A DNA stretch of 30,362 nt. It comes from 66-474 sp036279975. Its GTDB lineage: Bacteria > Pseudomonadota > Gammaproteobacteria > Xanthomonadales > Rhodanobacteraceae. Position 1 is the stretch's first letter. Each line of letters opens with the position of its first letter. The notes beneath the pieces were generated by a model. The model worked only from the letters and a program-made list of their open reading frames with translations. It was not told where the DNA came from and did not search any database. A program made the position numbers and the translations under genes. Shown in pieces: positions 1 through 11,511 of this stretch. The stretch lies in contig DASURP010000067.1 of assembly GCA_036279975.1 (NCBI GenBank), forward strand, positions 1-30,362, given 5' to 3'.

Positions 1-255
1 CGGCAGGTTGACCCGCGCCCGCGGCGGCACCACCTTGAATTCACCTTCGATGATCGCCGGGTCGGACGTCCGGGTCGTGCGCCGTGCCCGCCAGCGGCGC
101 ACCGCCAGTGCGGTGGCGGCGACGGCCAGCGCTGCGGCGCCGACCACCAGTCCCAGCGTCAGCAGCCCGACCAGCACCAGCGCGATGCCGGCCAGCGCCA
201 GTACCCGCAGCAACGGATGGCGGGGCAGGGTCGGGAATGTGAACAGTGCGCGCAT
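1..255 (-). CDS. Partial membrane protein, C-terminus beyond window edge
   Basis: An open frame of 85 codons reads from an ATG at 255 to the left edge without a stop, so only the N-terminal part is present. The protein starts MRALFTFPTLPRHPLL and then has a long hydrophobic stretch (about residues 17-50, rich in Leu, Val, Ala and Gly) that could form one long or two close membrane segments. A basic stretch follows (VRRWRARRTTR), suggesting the cytoplasmic side, then a segment with IIEGEFKVVPP. I do not recognise the family. It is divergent from the Rieske gene, with 77 bp between the two starts. The high third-position GC and the membrane-like composition support a real gene; its function is unknown. 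Confidence 0.6.
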   Translation of the reverse strand, partial: MRALFTFPTLPRHPLLRVLALAGIALVLVGLLTLGLVVGAAALAVAATALAVRRWRARRTTRTSDPAIIEGEFKVVPPRARVNLP

Positions 256-332
256 GTACTGGACCTGCGTGGCAAAATGGCCCTTCAACGATGCGGCCGC
301 AGCGCCGCTGAAACAAGTGCCGGGAGTATTGG

Positions 333-674
333 ATGGACATGACCGCCCCGAATGAGTTCCTGTGCCGCCTCGACGATATCCCCGATGGCGGGGTGCTGGG
401 TGTCGATCCGCCGGACCCGGAAGGCGAGCCGCTGCTGCTGGCGCGCCACGGCAATTCGGTGCAGGCGTGGCTGAACATCTGCCCGCACGCCGGTCGCCGC
501 ATGGATTACGCGCCGGGCTTGTTCCTGGTCAAGGACGACAAGCTGACCTGCGCCGTGCATGGCGCGACCTTCGCCCTGCGCGAGGCGGGCCTGTGCGTCG
601 CGGGCCCCTGCCGCGGGCAGTCGCTGGTCGCGGTGCGCGTGCAGGTGCGCGACGGCGTGGTGTCGCGCGGGTAA
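333..674 (+). CDS. Small Rieske [2Fe-2S] protein
   Basis: This 113-residue protein is essentially one Rieske domain. The two cluster-binding motifs are visible: C50-P-H52 and C73-A-V-H76, the C-x-H ... C-x2-H pattern that binds a [2Fe-2S] cluster through two Cys and two His. There is no signal peptide or membrane anchor, so it is probably cytoplasmic, like ferredoxin-type Rieske proteins of oxygenase or nitrite reductase small-subunit type. No oxygenase partner is adjacent, so the electron acceptor cannot be named. GGGAG lies 6 nt before the chosen ATG; a second in-frame ATG two codons later is possible. It converges on purL across a repeat-filled gap. Confidence 0.85.
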   Translation: MDMTAPNEFLCRLDDIPDGGVLGVDPPDPEGEPLLLARHGNSVQAWLNICPHAGRRMDYAPGLFLVKDDKLTCAVHGATFALREAGLCVAGPCRGQSLVAVRVQVRDGVVSRG

Positions 675-675
675 A

Positions 676-850
676 AAGCCGGCATTCCCCCGCGCCTGCG
701 GCGCGACCCCCTTCGTTCCGAAGGAGGTGAGCATCCCTCCGCGCCTGCGGCGCGACCCCCTTCCTGCGAAAGGGGGTGAAGACGTGCGTGCGGTTGCTTG
801 TCTTCCCCCTTCCATGGGAAGGGGGATCGAGGAGGATGGCTTTCAACCGG
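676..850. repeat. Tandem palindromic GC-rich repeat (CCCCCTTC family), copy A
   Basis: The gap between the Rieske gene and purL holds two direct copies of a ~48 bp unit (about 687-733 and 734-783). Each reads CGCGCCTGCGGCGCGACCCC then CTTC, a short loop and GAAGGnGGTGA, and so can form two hairpins. A third hairpin, TTCCCCCTTCC / GGAAGGGGGA, lies at about 802-826. The same family occurs upstream of purL at about 4905-5022. It could act as a bidirectional transcription stop between the converging genes, but there is no clear T-tract. Confidence 0.75.
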
Positions 851-869
851 TTGGAGCGAAGACGCGAGA

Positions 870-4775
<3,906 letters not shown>

Positions 4776-4904
4776 GATGTGGGGACGCGGGTCCGAGGGA
4801 GCCGGGCATTATAGATGCGATCGCCGGCGGTCGCTGGCGGTGCGCAGTCTGCGGAAGCCGGGCATTTCGATCAAAACGGCTTTTGCGCGGATGCCTGGCG
4901 AGGC

Positions 4905-5022
4905 CGGCATCCCCCCCGGTGCTTCGCACCGACCCCCTTCGTATCGAAGGGGGTGGACAGGCACGGCGCGCCACCGCTCGTCTTCCCCCTTCCAGAGGAA
5001 GGGGGACCGAGGGGGATGGCCT
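4905..5022. repeat. Palindromic GC-rich repeat (CCCCCTTC family), copy B
   Basis: The 342-nt gap between the purL start and the dsbC-like stop contains a second copy of the family seen at 676-850. It has GCCGGCATCCCCCC, a hairpin CCCCCTTCgtatcGAAGGGGG, a GC-rich middle, and a hairpin CTTCCCCCTTCC/GGAAGGGGGA followed by GAGGGGGATGGC, nearly the same as the end of copy A. I see no gene in the gap. Any purL promoter must lie in about 4776-4900, where I see no convincing -35/-10 pair. Confidence 0.75.
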
Positions 5023-5117
5023 TTTGCTTGCGTCCGAATCCACCGACGCATGTCATTGATCGCCACGTGTCGGCGGTACCCCGGAGCGCTTTGCGTTTTT
5101 TGCGCGAGCTGCTTCGA

Positions 5118-5918
5118 TCAGGGCGACAGTTGCGCCGCAGGGGTGGAGTGCACGGTCTCGAGGCGACGCAGCAATTCCTTCGGGTCGATGTAGCCGCCCA
5201 ACACCACGCCATTGTCGGCGATGATGGTGGGGGTGCCGCCGACGCCGAGGTCGACACCGAGGTTGAAGTCGTGCGCGACCGGGGACTGGCACTGCGCGTA
5301 GCGTGGTTGCTCGCCCTCGAAGGCGCGGGTCAAGGCGTCCTTGCGGTCCGCGGCGCACCACACGTCCACGGCCTTCTGCGCCGAGGGCGTGCCGAGGCCG
5401 GTGCGCGGCCAGAACAGGTAGTCGACCGCGATGCCGAGCTTGTTGATCGCGGCGATGTTGGCATGGAAGGCCTTGCAGTAGGGGCAGTCGATGTCGGTGA
5501 ATACGGTCACCGTGTATTTCGGGCTGGCCGGTGCGAAGCGGATCATCTGCGCGGGCGACAACTTCGCGATCGCTTCGCGGCGCAGCCGGTTCATGCTGTT
5601 GCCGTTGAGCGGCGTGCGGGTCTTGACGTCGAACGCTTCGCCCTGGATTACGTAACGGCCGTCGCCGGTCATGTACAGCACCTGGCCTTGCACGACCACC
5701 TGGTACAGGCCGGCGATCGGCATCGCCGCGATGGCCTGCACGCGCACGCCGGGGGCCAGTTCACCCACGCCGGCGGTGATTGCCTGGCGCACGGCCGGAG
5801 CCACGGACGCCGCCTGCGCCGGCACGGCCGCGTCGTGGGCGGCGCTGGCCGGCTGGCTGGAAGAACAGGCGCTCGTTGCGAACAGGGTGAGGACGAGCGT
5901 GCACAGGAGTCGGGACAT
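5118..5918 (-). CDS. DsbC/DsbG-type thiol:disulfide interchange protein
   Basis: A 266-residue exported thioredoxin-fold protein of the DsbC family, which reshuffles wrong disulfides in periplasmic proteins. The order is: N-terminal signal (MSRLLCTLVLTLFATSA, possibly a lipoprotein signal cut before Cys18, although the lipobox is imperfect), a dimerisation-type domain (about 40-110), and a thioredoxin-like domain with the active site CPYC at 145-148 and the cis-proline loop GGTP ending at Pro230. Cys188 and Cys210 correspond to a likely structural disulfide as in DsbC. The ATG at 5918 is preferred because the signal sequence begins there; upstream codons in frame are non-ATG. The gene lies between the DUF4124 gene and purL on the same strand. 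DsbC is the most likely type, DsbG less so. Confidence 0.88.
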   Translation of the reverse strand: MSRLLCTLVLTLFATSACSSSQPASAAHDAAVPAQAASVAPAVRQAITAGVGELAPGVRVQAIAAMPIAGLYQVVVQGQVLYMTGDGRYVIQGEAFDVKTRTPLNGNSMNRLRREAIAKLSPAQMIRFAPASPKYTVTVFTDIDCPYCKAFHANIAAINKLGIAVDYLFWPRTGLGTPSAQKAVDVWCAADRKDALTRAFEGEQPRYAQCQSPVAHDFNLGVDLGVGGTPTIIADNGVVLGGYIDPKELLRRLETVHSTPAAQLSP

Positions 5919-6008
5919 GACGAGGGAATGATGCGCAAGTTGGCGCAACGGCAGGGTGTCGCGATGCTAGCACGGGGTCTGCTTTCGGAGCGTGCACCAG
6001 CAGTGCTT

Positions 6009-6539
6009 TCAGAACGTCAGCCACCAGCAGCCGCCGAATTCGCTGATGCCGAAGTCGCGGGTGGCGCCATCGCCGGTCGCGACTTCGAATCCGATGGGCG
6101 GCGCTGAGGCGCTCGCGGTTCCGGTGGGACCGGCAACGGGGGGCGGCGCCGACGCCATCAATGGCGGCCCGGTCGCGTACGCGGTCGCGATTCCGGTGAG
6201 GGGTTGCTGCAGCCACGCCGCGAGCGACTGCAGGGTGACGCGCGCGGAAGCCTGGTCCATTCCTTGCCACAGGATGAACCCGGCCAGCCGGTTCACGTCG
6301 TGGCCGCTGAAGGCTTGCGCAAGCGATTGCCGGAGTTCCTCCGGCGAGGCCGCGCACACGCCGCCGAAGTTGCTGCCGGCCGCGCCGGTGACAGGTGGCG
6401 GCGCCGGGGCGCCGCACGGCTGGCCCGAGAACACCGGTTCGCCGTGGGCGCCGATGCAGCGATAGACCTGCGCCCGCGTCAGCGGCGCGCAGGCCAGCAA
6501 CGCGATCAGGCACAGCCAGTTCAGGAGCACGCTTCGCAT
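6009..6539 (-). CDS. Exported DUF4124-type protein
   Basis: A 176-residue protein with a cleavable-looking signal peptide (MRSVLLNWLCLIALLACAPLTRA) followed by QVYRCIGAHGEPVFSGQPC. This is the start of the DUF4124 pattern (YRCxxxxGxxxFSxxPC) found in many short periplasmic proteobacterial proteins. The remainder is Ala/Pro/Gly-rich (APPPVTGAAG, SAPPPVAGPTG) with one helical-looking segment around residues 65-115 and a C-terminal GGCWWLTF. Paired cysteines suggest disulfides; the function is unknown. It starts 27 bp after the metF stop on the same strand and may be co-transcribed with it. Confidence 0.8.
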   Translation of the reverse strand: MRSVLLNWLCLIALLACAPLTRAQVYRCIGAHGEPVFSGQPCGAPAPPPVTGAAGSNFGGVCAASPEELRQSLAQAFSGHDVNRLAGFILWQGMDQASARVTLQSLAAWLQQPLTGIATAYATGPPLMASAPPPVAGPTGTASASAPPIGFEVATGDGATRDFGISEFGGCWWLTF

Positions 6540-6566
6540 CGCCGCGAGTTTAGCCGGCGTACCCGC

Positions 6567-7403
6567 TCAGGCCGTGGCGCCAGCGAGCCGTTGCAGCACG
6601 GCGGTCGTCGCCCGCGCGCGATTCAGCGTGTACACGTGCAGGCCCGGCGCGCCGCCTTCGAGCAGGCGCCGGCACATCGCGGCGACCACGTCCGCGCCGA
6701 ATTCGCGCACGGCTTCGGCGTCGTCGCCGTAGGCGAGCATGCGCTTGCCGATCCAGCGCGGGATCTCCGCGCCGCACATTTCCGAGAAGCGCTTGAGCTG
6801 CGCGAAATTCGCGATCGGCATGATCCCCGGCACGATCGGGATCGTGACGCCCGCGGCGCGCGCGTCGTCGACGAACCGGAAGTACGCGTCGGCGTTGAAG
6901 AAGTACTGGGTGATCGCGCCGTCGGCGCCGGCTTCGACCTTGTTGCGGAAATGCTTCAGGTCGGCCTGCGCGTGGTCCGACTGCGGGTGGCATTCGGGGT
7001 AGCAGGCGACCTCGATGTGGAACCAGCCGTCGTGCTCGCGGCGGATGAAGGCCACGAGATCCGAGGCGTAGCGGAAATCGCCGGGCGAGGCCATGCCCGA
7101 AGGCAGGTCGCCACGCAGCGCGACGATGCGCTTGCAGCCGAGTTCGCGGTAGTCGGCGAGCAGCGCGCCGATTTCCCCGCGCGAACCGCCCATGCACGAC
7201 ACGTGCGGCGCGACTTCAAGGCCGTGCCTCGAGCGCAGGTGTTCCACCGTGCGGGGGGTTTGCGTCAGGGTCGAGCCGCCCGCGCCGAAGGTGACGCTGA
7301 CGAATTCAGGCGCCAGCGCCTTCAGCTTCGGCAGCGCGCGTTCCAGTTGCGCGCGCTGCTCGTCGGTCTTGGGCGGGAAGAATTCCAGCGAAATCGAGGT
7401 CAT
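6567..7403 (-). CDS. metF: 5,10-methylenetetrahydrofolate reductase
   Basis: This enzyme reduces 5,10-methylene-THF to 5-methyl-THF with a flavin cofactor, supplying methyl groups to methionine synthase. The 278-residue length and landmarks fit bacterial MetF: SLEFFPPKT at the N-terminus, FVSVTFGAGGS, a FAD/folate-binding barrel with ALRGDLP, and KVEAGADGAITQYFFNADAYFRFVDD. The ATG is preceded within about 35 bp by an AT-rich inverted repeat likely to be an operator. The DUF4124 gene follows closely. I see no frameshift or missing motif. Confidence 0.96.
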   Translation of the reverse strand: MTSISLEFFPPKTDEQRAQLERALPKLKALAPEFVSVTFGAGGSTLTQTPRTVEHLRSRHGLEVAPHVSCMGGSRGEIGALLADYRELGCKRIVALRGDLPSGMASPGDFRYASDLVAFIRREHDGWFHIEVACYPECHPQSDHAQADLKHFRNKVEAGADGAITQYFFNADAYFRFVDDARAAGVTIPIVPGIMPIANFAQLKRFSEMCGAEIPRWIGKRMLAYGDDAEAVREFGADVVAAMCRRLLEGGAPGLHVYTLNRARATTAVLQRLAGATA

Positions 7404-7420
7404 CCGTTGCGGCGTCCATA

Positions 7421-7438
7421 TATCTTTCCATCAAGATA
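7421..7438. promoter_or_regulatory. Inverted repeat upstream of metF, probable operator
   Basis: TATCTT-TCCATC-AAGATA is a perfect 6-bp inverted repeat with a 6-bp spacer in an AT-rich patch (TATATCTT...AAGATAGA), ending 18 bp before the metF ATG. Dyad symmetry next to a start codon in GC-rich DNA suggests a repressor site. ArsR-family regulators such as SahR control methionine-cycle genes in some proteobacteria; naming that regulator here is inference only. Confidence 0.5.
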
Positions 7439-7501
7439 GAGAGAATGCTTGGTGGATGCAACGTCCAAACCCGAACCGCCGGCTTGCGCCGGTGGTGTGT
7501 G

Positions 7502-7605
7502 AGCAAGCCCTCCCCTTCAAGGGGAGGCGGCCGAATGCCGGGCGCGTAGCGCTGGTGGGGATGGTTTCAGCAACACCATCAACCCCCTCCCCCACCCAGC
7601 CGCCA
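7502..7605. repeat. Palindromic repeat with CCTCCCCTTCAAGGGGAGG
   Basis: The hairpin CCTCCCCTTCAAGGGGAGG lies at about 7510-7528. It is followed by GCGCGTAGCGCTGGTGGGGATGG and then ACCATCAACCCCCTCCCCCACCC, whose end pairs roughly with the GGTGGGGATGG part. It sits in the 333-nt fba-metF gap next to a second repeat of another family. No gene is seen here. Confidence 0.65.
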
Positions 7606-7643
7606 GCCGATCTCGCATGCGCAGCGGCTGTTGTGAAAAGTCA

Positions 7644-7731
7644 GGCCAAGGATGGCCGTTCTGGTCTTCATGACCATGGAGCGGCTTCGCTGCTCGGTCG
7701 ACTCGGTGAAGCAGCGATCAGGGATGATCGC
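7644..7731 (-). repeat. 88-nt element with two palindromic ends, copy 1
   Basis: Read on the minus strand, it begins 5 nt after the fba stop codon with GCGATCATCCCTGATCGC (6-bp stem). It has a 56-nt core and ends with GGCCATCCTTGGCC (5-bp stem). A second element with the same ends and exactly the same length, but an unrelated core, follows the LON-domain gene at 22855-22942. In both the upstream gene's TGA precedes by 5 nt. It could stabilise or end the mRNA, as REP-type elements do. Confidence 0.7.
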
Positions 7732-7736
7732 ACAAA

Positions 7737-8747
7737 TCAGGCCGCCTTCTTCCACTGTCCCAGCGCGGCCAGGCCGTTGTCGCGCGCGCGTTCGACCACG
7801 ATCTTCTGGGCGGCGGCGAAGTTGCCGTCCATGTCCCTGGCCCACAGGTGCAGGGCGGCCTGCTGCATAGCGCGGCCGTAGGAGAACGACAACGGCCATG
7901 GATGCGGCCCGAGCCGGTTCATCGTGTTGAGGTGTGCGGTGGCGTCCTCGTCGCTCTGGCCGCCCGACAGGAACACGACGCCCGGGAGCACCGCCGGCAC
8001 CGACGATTTCAGGCACAGGATGGTGGATTCGGCGACTTCCTCGGCATCGGCCTGCTCGGGGCAACCCTTGCCCGACAGCACCATGCTGGCTTTGAGGATG
8101 GTGCCTTCCAGCATCACGTTGTGTTCGTACAGCGCCGCGAACAGCGAACGTAGCGTGGCCTCGGTAACCTCGTAGCAGGTTTCGATGTCGTGGTCGCCGT
8201 CCATCAGCACCTCGGGTTCCACCATCGGCACCAGCCCGGCTTCCTGGCACAGCGCGGCGTAGCGGGCCAGCGCGTGGGTGTTGGCGTCGATGCAGGTGGA
8301 ACTCGGCATGTCCTCGCCGATCGTGATCACCGCACGCCACTTGGCGAACTCGGCGCCCAGCTTCACGTATTCGGCCAGCCGGCCGCGCAGGCCGTCGAGG
8401 CCCTCGGTGACCAGTTCACCTGGAAAACCGGCCAGCGGCTTGGCGCCCAGGTCAACCTTGATGCCGGGGATGATGCCGGCGTCCTTCATGACCTTGGTGA
8501 ACGGCACGCCGGCCCTGGTGGACTGGCGAATGGTTTCGTCGTACAGGATCGCGCCCGAGATGTGCTGCGCGAGTCCAGGCGCGGTCAGCAGCATTTCGCG
8601 GTAGGCGCGGCGGTGTTCCTCGCTGTCGGCAACGCCGACCGCGTCGAAGCGCTTCTTGATGGTGCCCGAGGATTCGTCGATCGCGATGATGCCCTTGCCG
8701 GGCGCGACCATCGCCTGTGCGACGGCTTCCATTTGGTCGATGCTCAT
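7737..8747 (-). CDS. Class I fructose-bisphosphate aldolase
   Basis: This enzyme cleaves fructose 1,6-bisphosphate to DHAP and glyceraldehyde 3-phosphate through a Schiff base. The 336-residue protein is of the animal/plant-type class I family, not the metal-dependent class II. Signs are GIIAIDESSGTIKKRF near the N-terminus, FAKWRAV (Lys136), PMVEPEVL (Glu177/179) and the Schiff-base Lys219 in EGTILKASM, then FLSGGQSDEDATAHLN. It ends in GQWKKAA, without the C-terminal Tyr tail of the muscle enzyme. GGAAA lies upstream of the ATG. It lies downstream of pyruvate kinase and two TonB-like genes, so glycolytic genes cluster here. Class I aldolase next to pyk fits a xanthomonad. Confidence 0.96.
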   Translation of the reverse strand: MSIDQMEAVAQAMVAPGKGIIAIDESSGTIKKRFDAVGVADSEEHRRAYREMLLTAPGLAQHISGAILYDETIRQSTRAGVPFTKVMKDAGIIPGIKVDLGAKPLAGFPGELVTEGLDGLRGRLAEYVKLGAEFAKWRAVITIGEDMPSSTCIDANTHALARYAALCQEAGLVPMVEPEVLMDGDHDIETCYEVTEATLRSLFAALYEHNVMLEGTILKASMVLSGKGCPEQADAEEVAESTILCLKSSVPAVLPGVVFLSGGQSDEDATAHLNTMNRLGPHPWPLSFSYGRAMQQAALHLWARDMDGNFAAAQKIVVERARDNGLAALGQWKKAA

Positions 8748-8808
8748 GACACGTTTCCGGTGGTGTCGGCGGGCCCCGAAGTATAGGCGAACCGGGTCTT
8801 TTTTGCCC

Positions 8809-9264
8809 TCAGCGGTAGCCGTTGGGAAAGTCCTTCAGGATGCAGGCATCGGTGATCCGTTTGCGCGTGGCCGGATCGGCGGGCAGGTTGAACGGAACGA
8901 CGAGGTAGGTGAACACGGGTTCGCGCGCGGCGTTGTCCGCGCCGGGGGTGTATTGCATGTCCTTGACCGCGCTGGCGGCGACAGTCGCAAGGTCGCCGGC
9001 GGGGATGGTCTTCACCACCATGATGTCGCGGGTCACGCCGTCCGAGCCGATCATGTAGGTGACTGCCGAACAGGTGGGTTTTTCCAGGTTCACGCCGCTG
9101 TTGGGCACGTCCACCGTCAGTGAGCTGTTGGTCATCACCCAGTAGCTGGCCAACTGGCCGGGCATGACGGTGCGCACGTTGGGGCCGACGGCGGCGAAGG
9201 AGGTGGTGGTCAATGTGGCCCCGATGAGTGCAAGCAAGGCGCCTGTTTTGCGGTCAGTTTTCAC
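8809..9264 (-). CDS. Periplasmic TonB-C-like protein (second of a pair)
   Basis: A 151-residue protein starting at a GTG whose first four bases form GTGA with the stop of the upstream gene, so translation is probably coupled; no strong ribosome site precedes it. The N-terminus (VKTDRKTGALLALIGATLTTTSFAA) looks like a Sec signal. The rest resembles a diverged TonB C-terminal domain: TYMIGSDGVTRDIMVVKTIPAG, then AVKDMQYTPG and VFTYLVVPFNL, parallel to the upstream protein. One Cys pair (in PTCSAV and DACILKDF) may form a disulfide. It lacks the proline-rich spacer of true TonB, so energy transduction is doubtful. It lies 61 bp upstream of fba. Confidence 0.7.
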   Translation of the reverse strand: MKTDRKTGALLALIGATLTTTSFAAVGPNVRTVMPGQLASYWVMTNSSLTVDVPNSGVNLEKPTCSAVTYMIGSDGVTRDIMVVKTIPAGDLATVAASAVKDMQYTPGADNAAREPVFTYLVVPFNLPADPATRKRITDACILKDFPNGYR

Positions 9265-9872
9265 GGCGCGTGACTCGAGCTGGTTGGGCCTCCAAACAAT
9301 TTCTGCATATCTTGTGCAAAGTTGGATACCGCGCATTTCGCCTGCATCCGGGCGGTCATGGTTTTTTGCGCGGATGCGCTCGGTTCGCCCAGTGGGAAAA
9401 GAGTGAATGTGGTCACTGTGTATGTGAGCAGTGGTGCGCGCGATACGTTCTGCGGTGCCGGTGTGAAGCGCCATTGCGCGACGCTGTGGATCAAACGGCG
9501 GCTGAATTCGGCGCTCATGCCGGGCTTGCGTACCGTCCAAGCACTCTTGAGCAGCTCCACGGGCGTTACGCTGCCGTCCGCGTGGATGGCAAACGCAATG
9601 GCAATGCAGCCCTCCATGCCGTAGCGGGCAGCCTCCCGTGGGTAACGCGGGGCGGGATTCTTGGAGTCCGCAACCCACCATTGCTCGGTCTGGTTCTCGG
9701 GAATGATCCGAAAGGTTTCTGCTGGAGCTGCGGACGTGGCGGGTGCAGGCGGCATGGGCGGCGCCGCATGGACATTCCCCGATGATGGTGCAGACGCTGC
9801 CTGCCCCAATGCCGGGGTAACGCAGATTCCAACAACGAGACCGATGACTGCCCAGTGACTAATCTTGATCAT
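9261..9872 (-). CDS. TonB C-terminal-domain periplasmic protein (first of a pair)
   Basis: A 203-residue protein with an N-terminal hydrophobic signal or anchor (MIKISHWAVIGLVVGICVTPALG), a short Pro-rich stretch (APPMPPAPATSAAP), and a TonB-C-like domain from about 70 to 160. Its landmarks are PRYPREAARYGMEGCIAIAF, HADGSVTPVELLKSAW and AQWRFTPAP. TonB-C domains normally contact outer-membrane receptors, but the spacer is far too short to span the periplasm and no exbB/exbD is nearby. It starts 31 bp after the pyruvate kinase stop and overlaps its downstream paralogue by 4 nt, so pyk and both small genes may share a message. The actual role is unknown. Confidence 0.8.
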   Translation of the reverse strand: MIKISHWAVIGLVVGICVTPALGQAASAPSSGNVHAAPPMPPAPATSAAPAETFRIIPENQTEQWWVADSKNPAPRYPREAARYGMEGCIAIAFAIHADGSVTPVELLKSAWTVRKPGMSAEFSRRLIHSVAQWRFTPAPQNVSRAPLLTYTVTTFTLFPLGEPSASAQKTMTARMQAKCAVSNFAQDMQKLFGGPTSSSHAP

Positions 9873-9903
9873 GTTTGAACCCGTTCCTTGGTGTCCATTC
9901 GGA

Positions 9904-11367
9904 TTACAAGTCCCGCAAACTTTCGGCGATCCCGTCGGCGTCGACGCTGAGCAGCTTCAGTGTATTGGTGCCGCCGCCGCGGCCGGTGTGGTCACCGTGG
10001 GTCAGCAGCACGCGGTCGCCTGCGGCGATGTCGCCGCTGCGGAACAATTGCTGGACGGCTTCGCGAACCACCAGGATCGGGTAATCGACGCGGGTACCGA
10101 ACGGCATCGGCTTCACGTCGCGCAGCAGCAGCATCCGCCGGCGCGCTTCGGCGCTGGGGGTCAGCGCGTAGATCGGCACCGAGGAACGGTAGCGCGACAG
10201 CCACTGCGCGGTGGTGCCGGATTCGGTCAACGCCACGATCGCGCGCACCGGCAGTTGCGTGGCCAGGAACATCGCCGCCATCGCCACCGCCTGGTCGGTG
10301 CTGTCGAGGCGGTGGGTCAGCGCGGAAATATTTTCGGACGGCTCGAACTGGCGTTCGGCGCCGAGGCAGATCCGGCACATCGCGGCGACCGCGACATCGG
10401 GGTGTTTGCCGGCCGCGGATTCCTGCGACAGCATCACCGCGTCGGTGCCGTCGATCACCGCATTGGCGACGTCCAGCACTTCGGCGCGGGTCGGGATGGG
10501 CGATTCGACCATCGACTGCAGCATCTGCGTGGCGGTGATCACCACGCGGTTGCGCGCCAGCGACTCGCGGATGATCTTCTTCTGCAGGCCGGGCAGGGCG
10601 GCGTCGCCGACTTCCACGCCCAGGTCACCGCGCGCGACCATCACGGCATCGGAGGCGTCGATGATGGATTCCAGCCGGTCGATGGCCTCGGCGCGCTCGA
10701 TCTTGGCCACCAGCCAGGCGTCGCCGCCGGCCTCGCGCAGCAGTTTGCGCGCCTCGCGGATGTCATCGGCGGAGCGCACGAACGAAACCGCGAGGAAATC
10801 GGCCTTGAGCTGGGCCGCGAGCTTGATGTCGGCACGGTCCTTGTCGGACAGCGCGCCCAGCGACAGCCCGCCGCCCTTGCGGTTGAGCCCCTTGCGGTCG
10901 GACAGCTTGCCGCCGATCGTGACCTTGCAGTGGATCTGCGCGCCGTCGATCTTCTTTACTTCGAGTTCGACCAGGCCGTCGTCCAGCAGCAGCTGGTCGC
11001 CGGCTTGCAAGTCCTTCGGCAAGCCGAGGTAGCTCACGCCCACCCGTGTCGCATCGCCCGCCGGCGCGTCGGCGCGGCAGTCCAGCGTGAAATCGGCGCC
11101 CGCTTCAAGCAGCACCGGCCCGTTCGCGAAACGCTCGACGCGGATCTTGGGACCCTGCAGGTCGGCCAGCACGCCCACCTCGCGGCCGAGTTTCGCGGCG
11201 GCGGCATGTGCCTCGCGCGCGCGCCGCAGATGATCCTCGGCGTTGCCGTGGGACAGGTTCAGGCGGACCACGTCCACGCCTTCGTGCAAGGCACGCTCCA
11301 GCATGCCGGGGGCGTCGGTGGCGGGGCCGAGGGTGGCGACGATGCGGGTGCGGCGGGTGTTGTTCAT
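9904..11367 (-). CDS. pyk: Pyruvate kinase
   Basis: This enzyme transfers phosphate from phosphoenolpyruvate to ADP in the last step of glycolysis. The 487-residue length and motifs are complete: RRTRIVATLGPATD at the start, VVRLNLSHG, LADLQGPKIRVE, WLVAKIERAEAID (catalytic Lys), VMVARGDLGVEV (metal and PEP site), TATQMLQSMVESPIPTRAEV, and a C-terminal allosteric domain with ALTESGTTAQWLSRYR. The N-terminus resembles the PykA type of E. coli more than PykF, from memory. It follows the DUF2207 gene after a 144-bp gap holding a palindromic repeat, and is followed closely by the TonB-like pair. Confidence 0.97.
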   Translation of the reverse strand: MNNTRRTRIVATLGPATDAPGMLERALHEGVDVVRLNLSHGNAEDHLRRAREAHAAAAKLGREVGVLADLQGPKIRVERFANGPVLLEAGADFTLDCRADAPAGDATRVGVSYLGLPKDLQAGDQLLLDDGLVELEVKKIDGAQIHCKVTIGGKLSDRKGLNRKGGGLSLGALSDKDRADIKLAAQLKADFLAVSFVRSADDIREARKLLREAGGDAWLVAKIERAEAIDRLESIIDASDAVMVARGDLGVEVGDAALPGLQKKIIRESLARNRVVITATQMLQSMVESPIPTRAEVLDVANAVIDGTDAVMLSQESAAGKHPDVAVAAMCRICLGAERQFEPSENISALTHRLDSTDQAVAMAAMFLATQLPVRAIVALTESGTTAQWLSRYRSSVPIYALTPSAEARRRMLLLRDVKPMPFGTRVDYPILVVREAVQQLFRSGDIAAGDRVLLTHGDHTGRGGGTNTLKLLSVDADGIAESLRDL

Positions 11368-11416
11368 CCCGTCACGCTAGCACAGCGGCTCGTGGGCAGG
11401 GCCGCCCTGACTCTGG

Positions 11417-11501
11417 GAAAACCGGGGTCAGGGTGCAATTTCGGCTGAGGCGGTTGTGTTGCTCGGGGAGCCTGCCCGAGTGCACTCTGGCCCCCGTTTT
11501 C
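11417..11501. repeat. 85-bp inverted-repeat element (REP/MITE-like)
   Basis: The left end GAAAACCGGGGTCAGGGTGC and the right end GCACTCTGGCCCCCGTTTTC are inverted copies with three mismatches over 21 bp (11417-11437 and 11481-11501). The middle holds a second hairpin, CTCGGG-gagcctg-CCCGAG (11462-11480). Sequences of the type GGGGTCAGAGTGCA are common beside REP-associated tyrosine transposases; that link is from memory. The element fills the DUF2207-pyk gap and may carry or block transcription. Confidence 0.75.
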
Positions 11502-11511
11502 GTTCCGCGGG

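Noticed and set aside
674..850. CRISPR array in the repeated region
   Set aside because: The direct copies are contiguous with no unique spacers, and the units are palindromic intergenic repeats; no cas genes are near.
8809..9681. Longer 290-residue reading of the second TonB-like gene
   Set aside because: The first 139 residues overlap the upstream gene out of frame and lack family sequence; the GTG at 9264 begins a signal peptide and overlaps the upstream stop.
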